This document shows positions 45,266-53,073 of a DNA stretch of 53,117 bases, in pieces. The DNA is from Gammaproteobacteria bacterium (GTDB lineage: Bacteria > Pseudomonadota > Gammaproteobacteria > JAJDOJ01). Below the pieces are notes generated by a model. The model was not told where the DNA came from. It did not search any database and worked only from the letters and a program-made list of their open reading frames with translations. The first letter of the stretch is position 1. Every line of letters starts with the position of its first letter. Position numbers and translations under genes: made by a program. The stretch is from contig JALSSO010000074.1 in assembly GCA_026984215.1 (NCBI GenBank), positions 1-53,117 on the forward strand, read 5' to 3'.

Positions 45266-46371
45266 ACCTCAGCGGCCGCCCGTGGATCGGTACGCTCGCC
45301 GGTGCTCCGTGCGGGGCGGTCCGGGTCACGGATCTCCAGATCCGCCCCTACGCGCTCGCATTGCGCCGGCCGTGGGTCTCGGCGCGCGGTGCAACAGGCG
45401 TTCGCCGCGGATGGCTGTTGCGACTGGACACGGACAGGGGCCTGCGGGGCTGGGGGGACTGCGCGCCGTGGCCGGCGGCGGGGACGGTCTCGCCGCGTGT
45501 GGCCGGGATGCAGCTCGCGTGGCTTGCCGGCCGGAGCGCGGGCGTGCCGCTCGGGCGTTGGTTGCAACGGGTGGCGGGCCTGTCCGGTCCAGTACGTTTC
45601 GCCTGCGAGGCGGCCGCGCTCGACGTCCTTGGGCAGTTGCTCCACCGGCCGTTGCGCCGGCTGCTGATTCCCCGGGCCCCGGACGCGGTTCCCGTCAATG
45701 CGGCCCTGGGGCCGCTCGACCGTGCGATCGGCCGGCGGCTGGATGCGGCGGCCGAGCGCGGCTTCCGGGTGGTGAAGATCAAGCTCGGCATGCGTCCTGC
45801 GGCGGTCGAGCTGGCTGCCCTGGCGCGCCTGATTCCCGGGCTGGGCGGGGTTGCCCTGCGGCTGGACGTCAACGGCGCGTGGTCGTTGCGGGAGGCGCGC
45901 CGCGCCCTGGCCCGCTGTGGCCGCTGGCCCTTGGAGGCGGTGGAGGCCCCATGTGCGGGCATGGCTCTCCCGGAACTGGCGCGCTGGCAGCACGCGGTCT
46001 CTTATCCCCTGGCGCTGGACGAGGAGGTGCGCCGCGCCGCCGCGGTTGCCGGGGCCGTGCGGCGCTGGATCCTGAAGCCCACCGTGCATGGACTGGGGGG
46101 CGTGGTGGAACTGGCCGAGCGGGCCCGGCGCGCCGGCGTGCAGGTGGTGCTCACCAGCACCCTGGAATCGGCGGTGGGACTGATGGCGGTGGCGCAGGCC
46201 GCGGCCGCGCTCGGCACCGCGAACGTCGCCCAGGGGCTGGGCACGGCGGACTGGCTCGCCGCCGATACGGCTGCCTTCCCACAGACCCGGGATGGCGTGC
46301 TCCGTCTGCCCGGAGAACCGGGCCTGGGAGTCCACCCGGCGGCGGAAGGCGCCGGAGGAAACGCCGTGTAG
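45262..46371 (+). CDS. menC: o-succinylbenzoate synthase-like enolase superfamily enzyme
   Basis: 369-residue enolase-superfamily protein. Catalytic KxK is 'VVKIKLGM' near residue 174; metal ligands are D in 'LRLDVNGAW', E in 'AVEAPC' and D in 'ALDEEV'; the opposite Lys is in 'ILKPT'. The MenC role (dehydration of SHCHC to o-succinylbenzoate) is favoured over dipeptide epimerase because menA overlaps it and menE is nearby. The N-terminus has about 22 extra residues with the GTG 45262 start. The 166 bp up to the convergent cyclic-nucleotide protein show no gene. Confidence 0.82.
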   Translation: MNLSGRPWIGTLAGAPCGAVRVTDLQIRPYALALRRPWVSARGATGVRRGWLLRLDTDRGLRGWGDCAPWPAAGTVSPRVAGMQLAWLAGRSAGVPLGRWLQRVAGLSGPVRFACEAAALDVLGQLLHRPLRRLLIPRAPDAVPVNAALGPLDRAIGRRLDAAAERGFRVVKIKLGMRPAAVELAALARLIPGLGGVALRLDVNGAWSLREARRALARCGRWPLEAVEAPCAGMALPELARWQHAVSYPLALDEEVRRAAAVAGAVRRWILKPTVHGLGGVVELAERARRAGVQVVLTSTLESAVGLMAVAQAAAALGTANVAQGLGTADWLAADTAAFPQTRDGVLRLPGEPGLGVHPAAEGAGGNAV

Positions 46372-46537
46372 GGGGTACGTCGGGCGCCGTCGCGGCCACT
46401 CTCGGCAGGGCGTTGCCCCGCCGCCGGGCCGGTGACCGTGTTGTGCGCCGCCTGCTTCCCTGCCGGTCGATCAGGTCTCGTGCGCCGCCGCGCGTGCGTT
46501 CGATCGGCCCGCCACGGGCGTATTACAGCGGCCTGCC

Positions 46538-47020
46538 TCAATAACGTCCGTGGGCGCGGCTGATGTAATTGGTCATCTCCACGTATTGCTGGTTCATGCG
46601 CATCAGGGTGCCGTGCACGGAGCGGATGATGGCCTTCATCACCTTGTAGACGATCCAGGGGTGGGAGTCGATCAATCGCTCGAGGTCCTCCCGGCGAAGC
46701 TCCATGACCTGTGCGTTGCCCAGCGCGCGCAGCGTCGCCGTGTGTGGATGGCCGTCCACGAAGGCCATCTCGCCGGCGAGGTCTCCCGGCTTGAGCACAT
46801 GGAGGGTGACATGATCGCCACCGCCCACGTCGCGGGTCACCTCGAGGCGCCCGGAGGCCAGGATGTAGAGCGTGTCGTCGGTGTCCCCCTCGCGGAACAG
46901 GGTCTCCCCATCGGCCAGCGCACGCTGGTGCATGATGGGGGCCAGCGTCTGGCATTCCTCCCGGGCGAGCTCGCTGCCCAGCGGGGATTTCGCAATGGTC
47001 TCGTCGTTGGTCTGTGCCAT
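46538..47020 (-). CDS. Cyclic-nucleotide-binding domain protein without output domain
   Basis: 160-residue protein with one cNMP-binding domain (about 12-130): 'LADGETLFREGDTDDTLYILASGRLEV', 'LKPGDLAGEMAFVDGHPHTATLRAL' (phosphate-binding cassette with GEMAF and T-A-T in place of the R-x-x-T-A form). It has a C-terminal helix and no HTH. It probably acts as a protein-interaction sensor; ligand binding may be altered since the usual Arg is missing. It lies 114 bp after menE on the same strand. Confidence 0.8.
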   Translation of the reverse strand: MAQTNDETIAKSPLGSELAREECQTLAPIMHQRALADGETLFREGDTDDTLYILASGRLEVTRDVGGGDHVTLHVLKPGDLAGEMAFVDGHPHTATLRALGNAQVMELRREDLERLIDSHPWIVYKVMKAIIRSVHGTLMRMNQQYVEMTNYISRAHGRY

Positions 47021-47134
47021 GGGAAGGATCGTCTGTCGTGGTTGCCGGGGATGCCCGCCGAACCGGGGCCTGCCTGATATTCTACCGGGTAACGCCGGCG
47101 GGTATCTCGCCCGGCTCGGTGGGGTTGACCCGCG

Positions 47135-48451
47135 TCAAGCGGGTTTCGACAGGAGTCGGCGGGCGGCATCGCGGTCGAGCTTGCCGAGCGCCGTGCGCGG
47201 CAGTTCCGCGAGCCGAACGATGCGGCGGGGTCGCCAGGCCGGCGGCAGCCGGGCCCGGATCCAGGAGAGCGGATCCATGGCATCGCGGTCCAGCACGAGC
47301 AGCGCCGCGATGCGATCTCCCCACACCGGGTCGGGTACGGCGACCACGCAGGCCTCACGGATCTGGGGGTGTTCCAGCAGGGCCCGTTCCACGGCGTCCA
47401 GCGGTACGTTCACGCCGCCGCTGACGGCCATACGGTCATGCCGGCCGAGTACGCGCACCTGTCCATCGGGCTGCACCGCGCCATGGTCGCGGCAGAGGAC
47501 GGAACGGGCGGGGGGAACCCGGGTGCGGTCCGTGGCGCGGAAGGTGGCGCGAGAGGCCCCCGGCGAGACTTGAGGGCCGCGGACCGAAAGGCGGGCGCCG
47601 TGGCCCGAGGTGCCGACCCGCAGGCCCTGGATCGGCCGGCCCACACGCGTGGTGTCCGGGGGCGTTGCGCGGCCGAGCGCCCGGATGCACACACTCGAGG
47701 CGGTCTCCGTCATTCCCCACGAGACGTGGATCGGCCAGCCTGCCGCCAATGCCCGTTCGGCCAGGCGGGTGTCGAGCCGGTCCCCTCCAACCAGGGCCAC
47801 ACGCAGCCGGGCGGGGGGTGGTGCGTCGCCCGAGCAGTCCAGCAGGCGGGCGAGCATCACGGGCACCAGAGAGACGTGGCTGACGTCGAGATCCCACAGG
47901 ATCGCCAGCACGTCCTCCGCGTCGAAACGTTCCCGCAGGATCATGGCGGCACCCGCATACAGGCAACGAGCCAGGATGGCGATCCCTCCCACGTGGGTCA
48001 GCGGTAGCACGTTGAGCCAGCGATCCCCGGCAGCCAGACCGACGACCGACGACACGGCGGCGGCCGAGGCGGCCAGGTTGCCGGCGGTCAGCAGGATCCG
48101 GCGCGGTCGGCCCGTGGTGCCGCTGGTGGCCGCGGCCAGCAGGGGCTGGCTCCAGGCGTTGGCGAGCGGCTTGCCCCGGGCCGGCGGGAGACGGGGGCGC
48201 GTCCCGCCCGAGGTCGGTCGTATGTCATGGGGGACGGGTACGGTGCCCCTGAGGGCGCAATGGATGGCCAGCGCTTCCCGCAGGCGGGGAGATTCGTGAA
48301 ACCGAGCCGTCCAGCGCCGGGGATGTGCGATGAGCCGGTGGAGCCGGCGGAAGTCGAGTTGGGCCGCGGGGTGCAGGAGCGCCGAAGCGAGGGGACGGAC
48401 GGCGGCCTGCGCGACGAGCCAGCGCGAGGGAAGCTCCACCCCTTGGTTCAT
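47135..48451 (-). CDS. menE: o-succinylbenzoate-CoA ligase-like AMP-binding enzyme
   Basis: 438-residue ANL-superfamily ligase. ATP-binding P-loop 'ATSGTTGRPRRILLT', 'SWGMTETASSVC', 'GRHDRMAVSGGVNVPLDAVERAL' and the catalytic Lys in 'PRTALGKLDRDA'. It is short for the family, which fits MenE. With menA and menC on the other strand 0.8 kb away it completes part of the menaquinone path; menB, menD, menF and menH are not in the window. ATG 48451 chosen. The soxA terminator ends 11 bases before this start. Confidence 0.85.
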   Translation of the reverse strand: MNQGVELPSRWLVAQAAVRPLASALLHPAAQLDFRRLHRLIAHPRRWTARFHESPRLREALAIHCALRGTVPVPHDIRPTSGGTRPRLPPARGKPLANAWSQPLLAAATSGTTGRPRRILLTAGNLAASAAAVSSVVGLAAGDRWLNVLPLTHVGGIAILARCLYAGAAMILRERFDAEDVLAILWDLDVSHVSLVPVMLARLLDCSGDAPPPARLRVALVGGDRLDTRLAERALAAGWPIHVSWGMTETASSVCIRALGRATPPDTTRVGRPIQGLRVGTSGHGARLSVRGPQVSPGASRATFRATDRTRVPPARSVLCRDHGAVQPDGQVRVLGRHDRMAVSGGVNVPLDAVERALLEHPQIREACVVAVPDPVWGDRIAALLVLDRDAMDPLSWIRARLPPAWRPRRIVRLAELPRTALGKLDRDAARRLLSKPA

Positions 48452-48461
48452 GGCGGAGACC

Positions 48462-48498
48462 AAAAGGCCCGGCACCCTTTTGCCGCCGGTGCCGGGCC
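48462..48498 (-). terminator. Terminator of the sox operon
   Basis: GGCCCGGCACC (48466-48476) and GGTGCCGGGCC (48488-48498) form a perfect 11-bp stem, followed on the minus strand by TTTT (48465-48462). It lies between soxA (stop 48518) and menE (start 48451), so close to menE that it may also affect its ribosome site. Confidence 0.85.
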
Positions 48499-48517
48499 TC
48501 AGTGCCGTCGTCCGGCG

Positions 48518-49357
48518 TTACTTGCGAGCGCCGGGGCCGTTGATGGGTAGGCCGTTGCTCATGTACGTATGGAAGTACTCAAGGGCACGATACTCTTCAC
48601 CCTGCTTGGGGAAGGGTTTGGCGCGTACCTGCTTGTTGCAGCCGGCGTAGCGGCGGTGCAGGGTGCCCAGTCCGCCCCACTTGGATCGGTATACCGGGAA
48701 GTGTGTGGTGTGACCCAGCGCGGGGCTCAGTAGATCGGCGCGGATGTGATGACCGGCGTAGTACACGTGGCAGTCCGCGCAGGCCAGGTTGAGTTGGCCC
48801 CGCTTGGCGTAGAAGAAGTGCTTGCCCTTCTCATACTCCGCCTCGGCGGCCTTGTTGGGGATCTTTACGTCGGTCTTGTGGCCTCGGGAGAGATAGGTAA
48901 GGTAGGCTGATATGTCCGCGATGGGCCCCTTGCCCCAGGGCAGGGGTTTCTCGCCGTTCTTCTCGCGACACTCGTTGATCTCGAGCTCCAGGGTCTTCAC
49001 CTTGCCCGATTTCGTGTCGAAATACGGGTAATTTTGTTTTATCCCCTTTTTGTAGCCGGGGAAGCACGAGGCCATGGTCTTGCCGTTCTTGAACGGCTTG
49101 TGGAAGAGCTCCTTGCCCTTTTCGATGTTGATCTCGTAGGGCGGGAACTCCTCGATCGCCTCCCATTGCTCACGGGCGGCGGGGTCGATGGCATAAACCC
49201 CGTTGGCGAAGTCTTCGAACGGGACGTTCGGGAATCGCTTCTTGAAGTATTCCCGGAAGGCCTTCAGGTCGTCCTCCGGACTGGCCAGGGCCGCGGGCAC
49301 GGCCATGGTCATGCCGACCATGGCTGCGGCGGCAATGGCGATGAGTTTCGCTTTCAC
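48518..49357 (-). CDS. soxA: SoxA, c-type cytochrome of thiosulfate oxidation (monoheme)
   Basis: 279-residue periplasmic cytochrome. Signal peptide ends near 'AALAS' (25-26). One CxxCH (193-197, CADCH) and the active-site Cys ligand C240 in 'YAGCNKQVRAKPF', which becomes a persulfide. C98 and C130 stand where the N-terminal heme of diheme SoxA would be and likely form a disulfide. With SoxX it joins thiosulfate to SoxY. GTG 49357 is chosen because GGAGG lies 8 bases upstream, although that GGAGG is itself part of ATG 49372. Confidence 0.92.
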   Translation of the reverse strand: MKAKLIAIAAAAMVGMTMAVPAALASPEDDLKAFREYFKKRFPNVPFEDFANGVYAIDPAAREQWEAIEEFPPYEINIEKGKELFHKPFKNGKTMASCFPGYKKGIKQNYPYFDTKSGKVKTLELEINECREKNGEKPLPWGKGPIADISAYLTYLSRGHKTDVKIPNKAAEAEYEKGKHFFYAKRGQLNLACADCHVYYAGHHIRADLLSPALGHTTHFPVYRSKWGGLGTLHRRYAGCNKQVRAKPFPKQGEEYRALEYFHTYMSNGLPINGPGARK

Positions 49358-49442
49358 GCTGTGTTCCTCCATTCTCTCGGTCAGTCCCCTGGTGAGTGCG
49401 GCGAGCGCGCCGCATTCCCGGATCGGGTGGTTCGTCCGTGGT

Positions 49443-49757
49443 TTACTTCACCGTGGTTTCCAGCGAGTCGGACTGGCCCTGATTGTCGACCCAGGAGAGC
49501 TTCACCTTGTCCCCTTTCTTGCCGTCGTACTTGAAGGACAGGTAGGGGTTCTTGGAGATGCCGCCGCCCCAGTAGGCGGTGAGCTTCTTCTCCCCGTTGC
49601 TCTCGGCCGTCACCTCGGTGATGTAATGGGCCGGGATCAGCTTGCCGGTCTTCTTGTCCTTCCGGCTACCCGTCTCCATGGGATGGCTGATGAGGCATTT
49701 GACGGTGACGACGCCATCCTTTTCCCGGGCGCGGATCTTGATGGTGGATTTAGCCAT
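49443..49757 (-). CDS. soxZ: SoxZ, sulfur carrier partner
   Basis: 104-residue SoxZ. It forms the SoxYZ complex that carries the sulfur substrate on the SoxY C-terminal Cys in the periplasm. Typical motifs are 'IKIRAREKDGVVTVKCLISHPMETG', 'PAHYITEV' and 'WGGGISKNPYLSFKY'. It has no signal peptide and is exported with SoxY by Tat. ATG 49757; order soxX-soxY-soxZ-soxA. Confidence 0.95.
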   Translation of the reverse strand: MAKSTIKIRAREKDGVVTVKCLISHPMETGSRKDKKTGKLIPAHYITEVTAESNGEKKLTAYWGGGISKNPYLSFKYDGKKGDKVKLSWVDNQGQSDSLETTVK

Positions 49758-49804
49758 AGGGTTCTACCTCGATTCGGTTTGCGTGTGGGATCGTGAGGCT
49801 CGGG

Positions 49805-50275
49805 TCAGCCGCCGCAGCCGCCGATGGTGACCTTGACCTGCTTCTTGGCGCCGTACACCTTGCCTCCCGACTTCACGATGGCGATCACGTCGCCGGTCTT
49901 GCCCATCTTGATGCGGGTGGAGATGTAGGCATGGGTGCCTTTACCCAGCTCGTAGGCGGAAGTCAGGGGGCTGGGATTGGCCGAGGCCAGGATGGCGATG
50001 TTCGTGACGTCCTTGAGCGAGCTGCTGACCGTGATGGGGACCACGGCGCCGTTCTCGGCGATGTCCGGGGCCTTCACGTTGATGGCGTCGGAGCTCTCGA
50101 AGGCCGCTCCGCCCATCAGACCCTTCAGGGCGTCGTCCACGGTCTTGGCCTTGAAGGCGGCTTCGGGCCAGGCGGCCAGCACGTCGCCGGGGGTCAGCAG
50201 ACCCGCGCCGGCGGCGACGCTCAGTGCGCCGATGGCCAGGGTGCCCTTGAGGAACAGTCTACGGTGTTCGTTCAT
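49805..50275 (-). CDS. soxY: SoxY, sulfur-carrier protein
   Basis: 156-residue SoxY. Tat signal with twin Arg at 5-6 ('RRLFLKGTLAIG'), cleavage near residue 35 ('VLAA'). The swinging arm VTIGGCGG ends the protein with carrier C154. Sulfur intermediates stay bound to this Cys during oxidation. ATG 50275 follows GGAGGA. Between soxX (41 bp) and soxZ (47 bp). Confidence 0.95.
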   Translation of the reverse strand: MNEHRRLFLKGTLAIGALSVAAGAGLLTPGDVLAAWPEAAFKAKTVDDALKGLMGGAAFESSDAINVKAPDIAENGAVVPITVSSSLKDVTNIAILASANPSPLTSAYELGKGTHAYISTRIKMGKTGDVIAIVKSGGKVYGAKKQVKVTIGGCGG

Positions 50276-50316
50276 GTGGGGATTCCTCCAATGAATGCTC
50301 AGACCTGCGAGATGGG

Positions 50317-50688
50317 CTACAGGGAGTAGATGAAGTCCGTGACCAAGTCGATCTCCTTCTCGCTCAGGATATGGTGCGGTCCGAACGGAGGCATGATCGT
50401 ATGGGGGTTCTTCTTGCGTGCATCCCAGATCTGGGCACGCAGCTTGGCCTTGTCGGGATAACGCGCCTTCATCGCCACCAGCGGTGGACCGATGTCTCCG
50501 GGCAGGGTGCCGCCTGCGATCTGGTGACAGGCCAGGCAGTTGCCTTTCTTGCGGTCGAAGGCGATCTTCTTGCCTTGTTCGATGGCGGATGCCGAAGAGG
50601 CGGCCGCGCTCTTGTCCTGCGCCGTGGCGCAGGCCACCACGAGCACACTCAGCGAGGCGGCCATCGTGATGAGGATGGGTTTGCGCAT
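50317..50688 (-). CDS. soxX: SoxX, c-type cytochrome (predicted lipoprotein)
   Basis: 123-residue monoheme cytochrome. CxxCH at 51-55 (CLACH) and the Met ligand M99 in 'TIMPPFG'. It takes electrons from SoxA in the SoxAX complex. The signal sequence ends in 'VLVVACATA' with a lipobox (VVAC, C20), so it may be lipid-anchored. ATG 50688 follows GCAGGAGG. First gene of the operon. Confidence 0.9.
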   Translation of the reverse strand: MRKPILITMAASLSVLVVACATAQDKSAAASSASAIEQGKKIAFDRKKGNCLACHQIAGGTLPGDIGPPLVAMKARYPDKAKLRAQIWDARKKNPHTIMPPFGPHHILSEKEIDLVTDFIYSL

Positions 50689-50807
50689 GAGTCCTCCTGC
50701 TTGGTTTGAAGGGTCGTTGTGGGGTTCCTTCCGCGTGCGACCGGTCCCTGTGGGGCTTTTCGCCGCTGTTGTTCTTGTCTTGCGGCCACACGTATCAGAA
50801 CGACCGT

Positions 50808-50835
50808 AGGATACCGGAAACCGCGTATTTCGCAA
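50808..50835 (-). promoter_or_regulatory. Sigma-70 promoter candidate for soxXYZA
   Basis: On the minus strand, -35 TTGCGA (50835-50830) and -10 TATCCT (50813-50808) with a 16-base spacer; start point near 50801, giving a leader of about 113 bases. Just upstream, GGGGCTGACCC (50839-50849) and GGGTCGGCCCC (50856-50866) form a hairpin that may end bepA transcription or bind a regulator. The rest of the 344-bp soxX-bepA gap holds only the palindrome listed next. Confidence 0.55.
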
Positions 50836-50896
50836 TATGGGGCTGACCCTGTCACGGGTCGGCCCCGTCCATTTTGGCGGGCCCAAAGCGGCTCTG

Positions 50897-50917
50897 TTGA
50901 AAACTCATATTTTTCAA
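50897..50917. promoter_or_regulatory. AT-rich palindrome upstream of sox operon
   Basis: TTGAAAA-N7-TTTTCAA is a perfect 7-bp inverted repeat, centred near -106 from the proposed sox start, in otherwise GC-rich DNA. A binding site for a sox regulator is possible; no regulator gene is next to it. Confidence 0.4.
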
Positions 50918-51032
50918 TCAGATGCAACACCTCTGGAGGCCGACCGACAGGGTCTCGCGGGGTGCGGCGGGTGGATCCGGCATTTTTCCGCCGGCCGGCC
51001 CGGACCGAAAGGCGGGATGGGGCATGGCGCGG

Positions 51033-52511
51033 TCAGGGGTTTTTTCCGCGGTGCCCTGCGCGTTCCCGTCCGCGCAGCGAGGCGATCTCCTTGCGCTTGG
51101 CCCGGATGCGTGCCTGGGAGACCGGGTCGATCCCTTTGCTCCGGAGCGCGAGTTGGAGCTGCTCCAGGGCGGCGCCGTATTGGCCATAGGCGGTGTGAAA
51201 GTCCGCCAGGGCCTCGTGTGCCAGCCAGTCCTTCCCCGCGGCCGCGGCGGCCCGGGCCTCCAGGCGCAGCAACAGGGGGCTGGGCCACTGCCGGGAGGTG
51301 TGCTGCTGCAGTAGGGCCAGCGCTTCGGCGCCGCGTTGCTGCCGCAATAAGGAACGTGCCCGGTAGTAGGTCACCGCCTGGAGATCGGGAAACAGCGCGT
51401 CGATCCGGGCGAGCAGCCGGTCCGCCTTGCCGAATTGCCCCGTATCCATCCAGGCGCGGGCCAGGGCGAGCTGGATCCAGAGGTTGTCCGGGGACTGCCG
51501 GCGCAGCTCCTCGAGCAGGGCGACGGCGCGGGTCGGCTGACCGTCGCGAAGATAGGCCACCGCGAGCATGTAGCGCTCGGCGGCGCCACGCAGGCGGTCA
51601 CGCCGGGCGATGATCGCCGAAGGGGCCGTGGTCAGGGCGCGTACCCGGGCCTTGGCATAGTGGAACTCGGGGCGGTCGCTCACCACCGCGTTGTCGCTGC
51701 GGTGGCGTAGCTGCTCGGCGCGGTTGCGCGTATCGCTGATGCGGTCCAGCGTGAGGGGGTGCGTGCTGAGGAACTCCAGCGTCCGGCCGGCGTTGAGCTG
51801 GTTTTCACGCTGCAGACGCTCGAAAAAGTCGGGCATGCCGGCCGGATCGTATCCGGATGCGACGAGCAGCCGCATGCCCACCCGGTCGGCCTCGCGCTCG
51901 TAGTCCCGCGAGAAGGCGAGCCGGGCCTGCGCGGAGGCCGCCATGGTCCCCTGGAGGGCCGCCGCCCCGGCGTTGCCCCCGCCGGTCATGCCGATGGCGA
52001 TGGCGGCGAGCAGCCCGAGGGCGGTGGCCACTGTGATCTGGCGTGATTCGGCCACCATGCGCGCCATGTGATGTTGGGACACGTGGGCGATCTCGTGGGC
52101 CATCACGCCGGCCAGTTCGGCTTCGTTGCGGGCCGCCTCGATGAGGCCCGTGTAGATGGCGACCACGCCGCCGGGCGTGGCGAAGGCATTGATCACGGGG
52201 GAGTTCAGCACCAGGAAGCGATAACGCAGCTCGGTGTCGAGCGCCGAGGAGATCAGACGCTGGCCGAGTGCCGCGACATAGTTTTCGAGCTCGGGATCCT
52301 CCAGCACGGGCATCTGGTTGCGGATCTGTGCCTCCACGATGGCGCCGAGTTTCTTTTCCTCGCTTGGACTGAGGACGGTGTCGGCCGGATCGCCCATCTC
52401 GGGCAGGCGCAGATCCAAGGCGCGGGCCGCGGGCAGTCCGGACACGACCAGACAGACGGCGCAGACCAGGGCGATCAGGGCCTTGTGCAGCGAAGTGGGG
52501 GGGAGCGGCAT
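51033..52511 (-). CDS. bepA: BepA (YfgC)-type periplasmic M48 metalloprotease with TPR
   Basis: 492-residue exported protease. Signal peptide 1-31 ('ARA|LDL'); M48 domain with zinc motif HEIAH (139-143) and Glu in 'DYEREADRVG'; the flexible Gly/Met-rich loop 'AIAIGMTGGGNAGAAALQG'; and a C-terminal TPR domain from about 300. BepA degrades or assists misassembled outer-membrane proteins, including LptD in E. coli. ATG 52511. Confidence 0.9.
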   Translation of the reverse strand: MPLPPTSLHKALIALVCAVCLVVSGLPAARALDLRLPEMGDPADTVLSPSEEKKLGAIVEAQIRNQMPVLEDPELENYVAALGQRLISSALDTELRYRFLVLNSPVINAFATPGGVVAIYTGLIEAARNEAELAGVMAHEIAHVSQHHMARMVAESRQITVATALGLLAAIAIGMTGGGNAGAAALQGTMAASAQARLAFSRDYEREADRVGMRLLVASGYDPAGMPDFFERLQRENQLNAGRTLEFLSTHPLTLDRISDTRNRAEQLRHRSDNAVVSDRPEFHYAKARVRALTTAPSAIIARRDRLRGAAERYMLAVAYLRDGQPTRAVALLEELRRQSPDNLWIQLALARAWMDTGQFGKADRLLARIDALFPDLQAVTYYRARSLLRQQRGAEALALLQQHTSRQWPSPLLLRLEARAAAAAGKDWLAHEALADFHTAYGQYGAALEQLQLALRSKGIDPVSQARIRAKRKEIASLRGRERAGHRGKNP

Positions 52512-52610
52512 GCGGCGTGTCTGGCAGCGATGGCGTAAGATTGGGACTCCGGCGGCGCGGCCTGGGTTCCCGTGGGGCTTATCCAGTGTACGGCATCCCG
52601 CCGCCGGTCG

Positions 52611-52652
52611 TATCGGCCGGGCTTTATCGGCCGGGCTTTATCGGCCGGGCTT
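52611..52652. repeat. Three perfect 14-bp direct repeats before a promoter
   Basis: TATCGGCCGGGCTT is repeated three times in tandem (52611, 52625, 52639). Each unit contains the palindrome CGGCCG. The last two bases of the third unit are the first of the -35 box of the rhodanese promoter, so it may serve as a factor-binding array. Confidence 0.8.
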
Positions 52653-52679
52653 GAGGTCACGGCCGGTCCGACGTACTAT
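52651..52679 (+). promoter_or_regulatory. Sigma-70 promoter of the rhodanese gene
   Basis: -35 TTGAGG (52651-52656), 17-base spacer, -10 TACTAT (52674-52679). The operator palindrome overlaps the -10 end and the start point. Confidence 0.75.
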
Positions 52680-52696
52680 ATTAGAATTATCTAATA
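52679..52696. promoter_or_regulatory. Operator-like palindrome TATTAG-N6-CTAATA
   Basis: An AT-rich inverted repeat in GC-rich DNA, overlapping the -10 and start region. Its form and place resemble ArsR/BigR-type sulfide- or persulfide-responsive repressor sites, which often control rhodanese genes; the repressor gene is not seen here. Confidence 0.6.
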
Positions 52697-52716
52697 CACA
52701 AAGATCGAGGAGAGGC

Positions 52717-53073
52717 ATGTACCCGGTTGACGAGATCGATGCGCAGACGCTCAAGCAGTGGATCGACGCTGGGCGCCGTGTGCGTATCCTGGACGTGCGG
52801 TCCCCCATGGAGACGGCCCGCGGCGTGATCGAGGGCGCGGAGCTGCTCCCGCTCCATCTGGTACCCATTGAGATGAATCGCCTGTTGACCGGCTCCGAGG
52901 AGGAGCCCCTGGTGATCGTCTGTCGTTCGGGGGCGCGTTCCTATCAGGCCTGCGCCTTTCTGAACCAGCACGGGGCCCGTCACACCTACAATCTGCGCGG
53001 TGGTCTGATCGGGTGGGCCGGGGCGGGTTACCCCTTGACGCTGCCGGGCGCCCCGGCCACCTCGGCCGCCTGA
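52717..53073 (+). CDS. Single-domain rhodanese (sulfurtransferase)
   Basis: 118-residue single rhodanese domain. The active-site loop is CRSGARS (Cys near residue 69), preceded by 'VRILDVRSPMETARGVIEGAELLPLHLVP' and followed by 'YNLRGGLIGWAGAGYPL'. It has no signal peptide, so it is cytoplasmic and would carry persulfide sulfur. ATG 52717 follows GAGGAGAGG. The promoter-operator and sox genes nearby fit a role in sulfur metabolism. Confidence 0.88.
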   Translation: MYPVDEIDAQTLKQWIDAGRRVRILDVRSPMETARGVIEGAELLPLHLVPIEMNRLLTGSEEEPLVIVCRSGARSYQACAFLNQHGARHTYNLRGGLIGWAGAGYPLTLPGAPATSAA

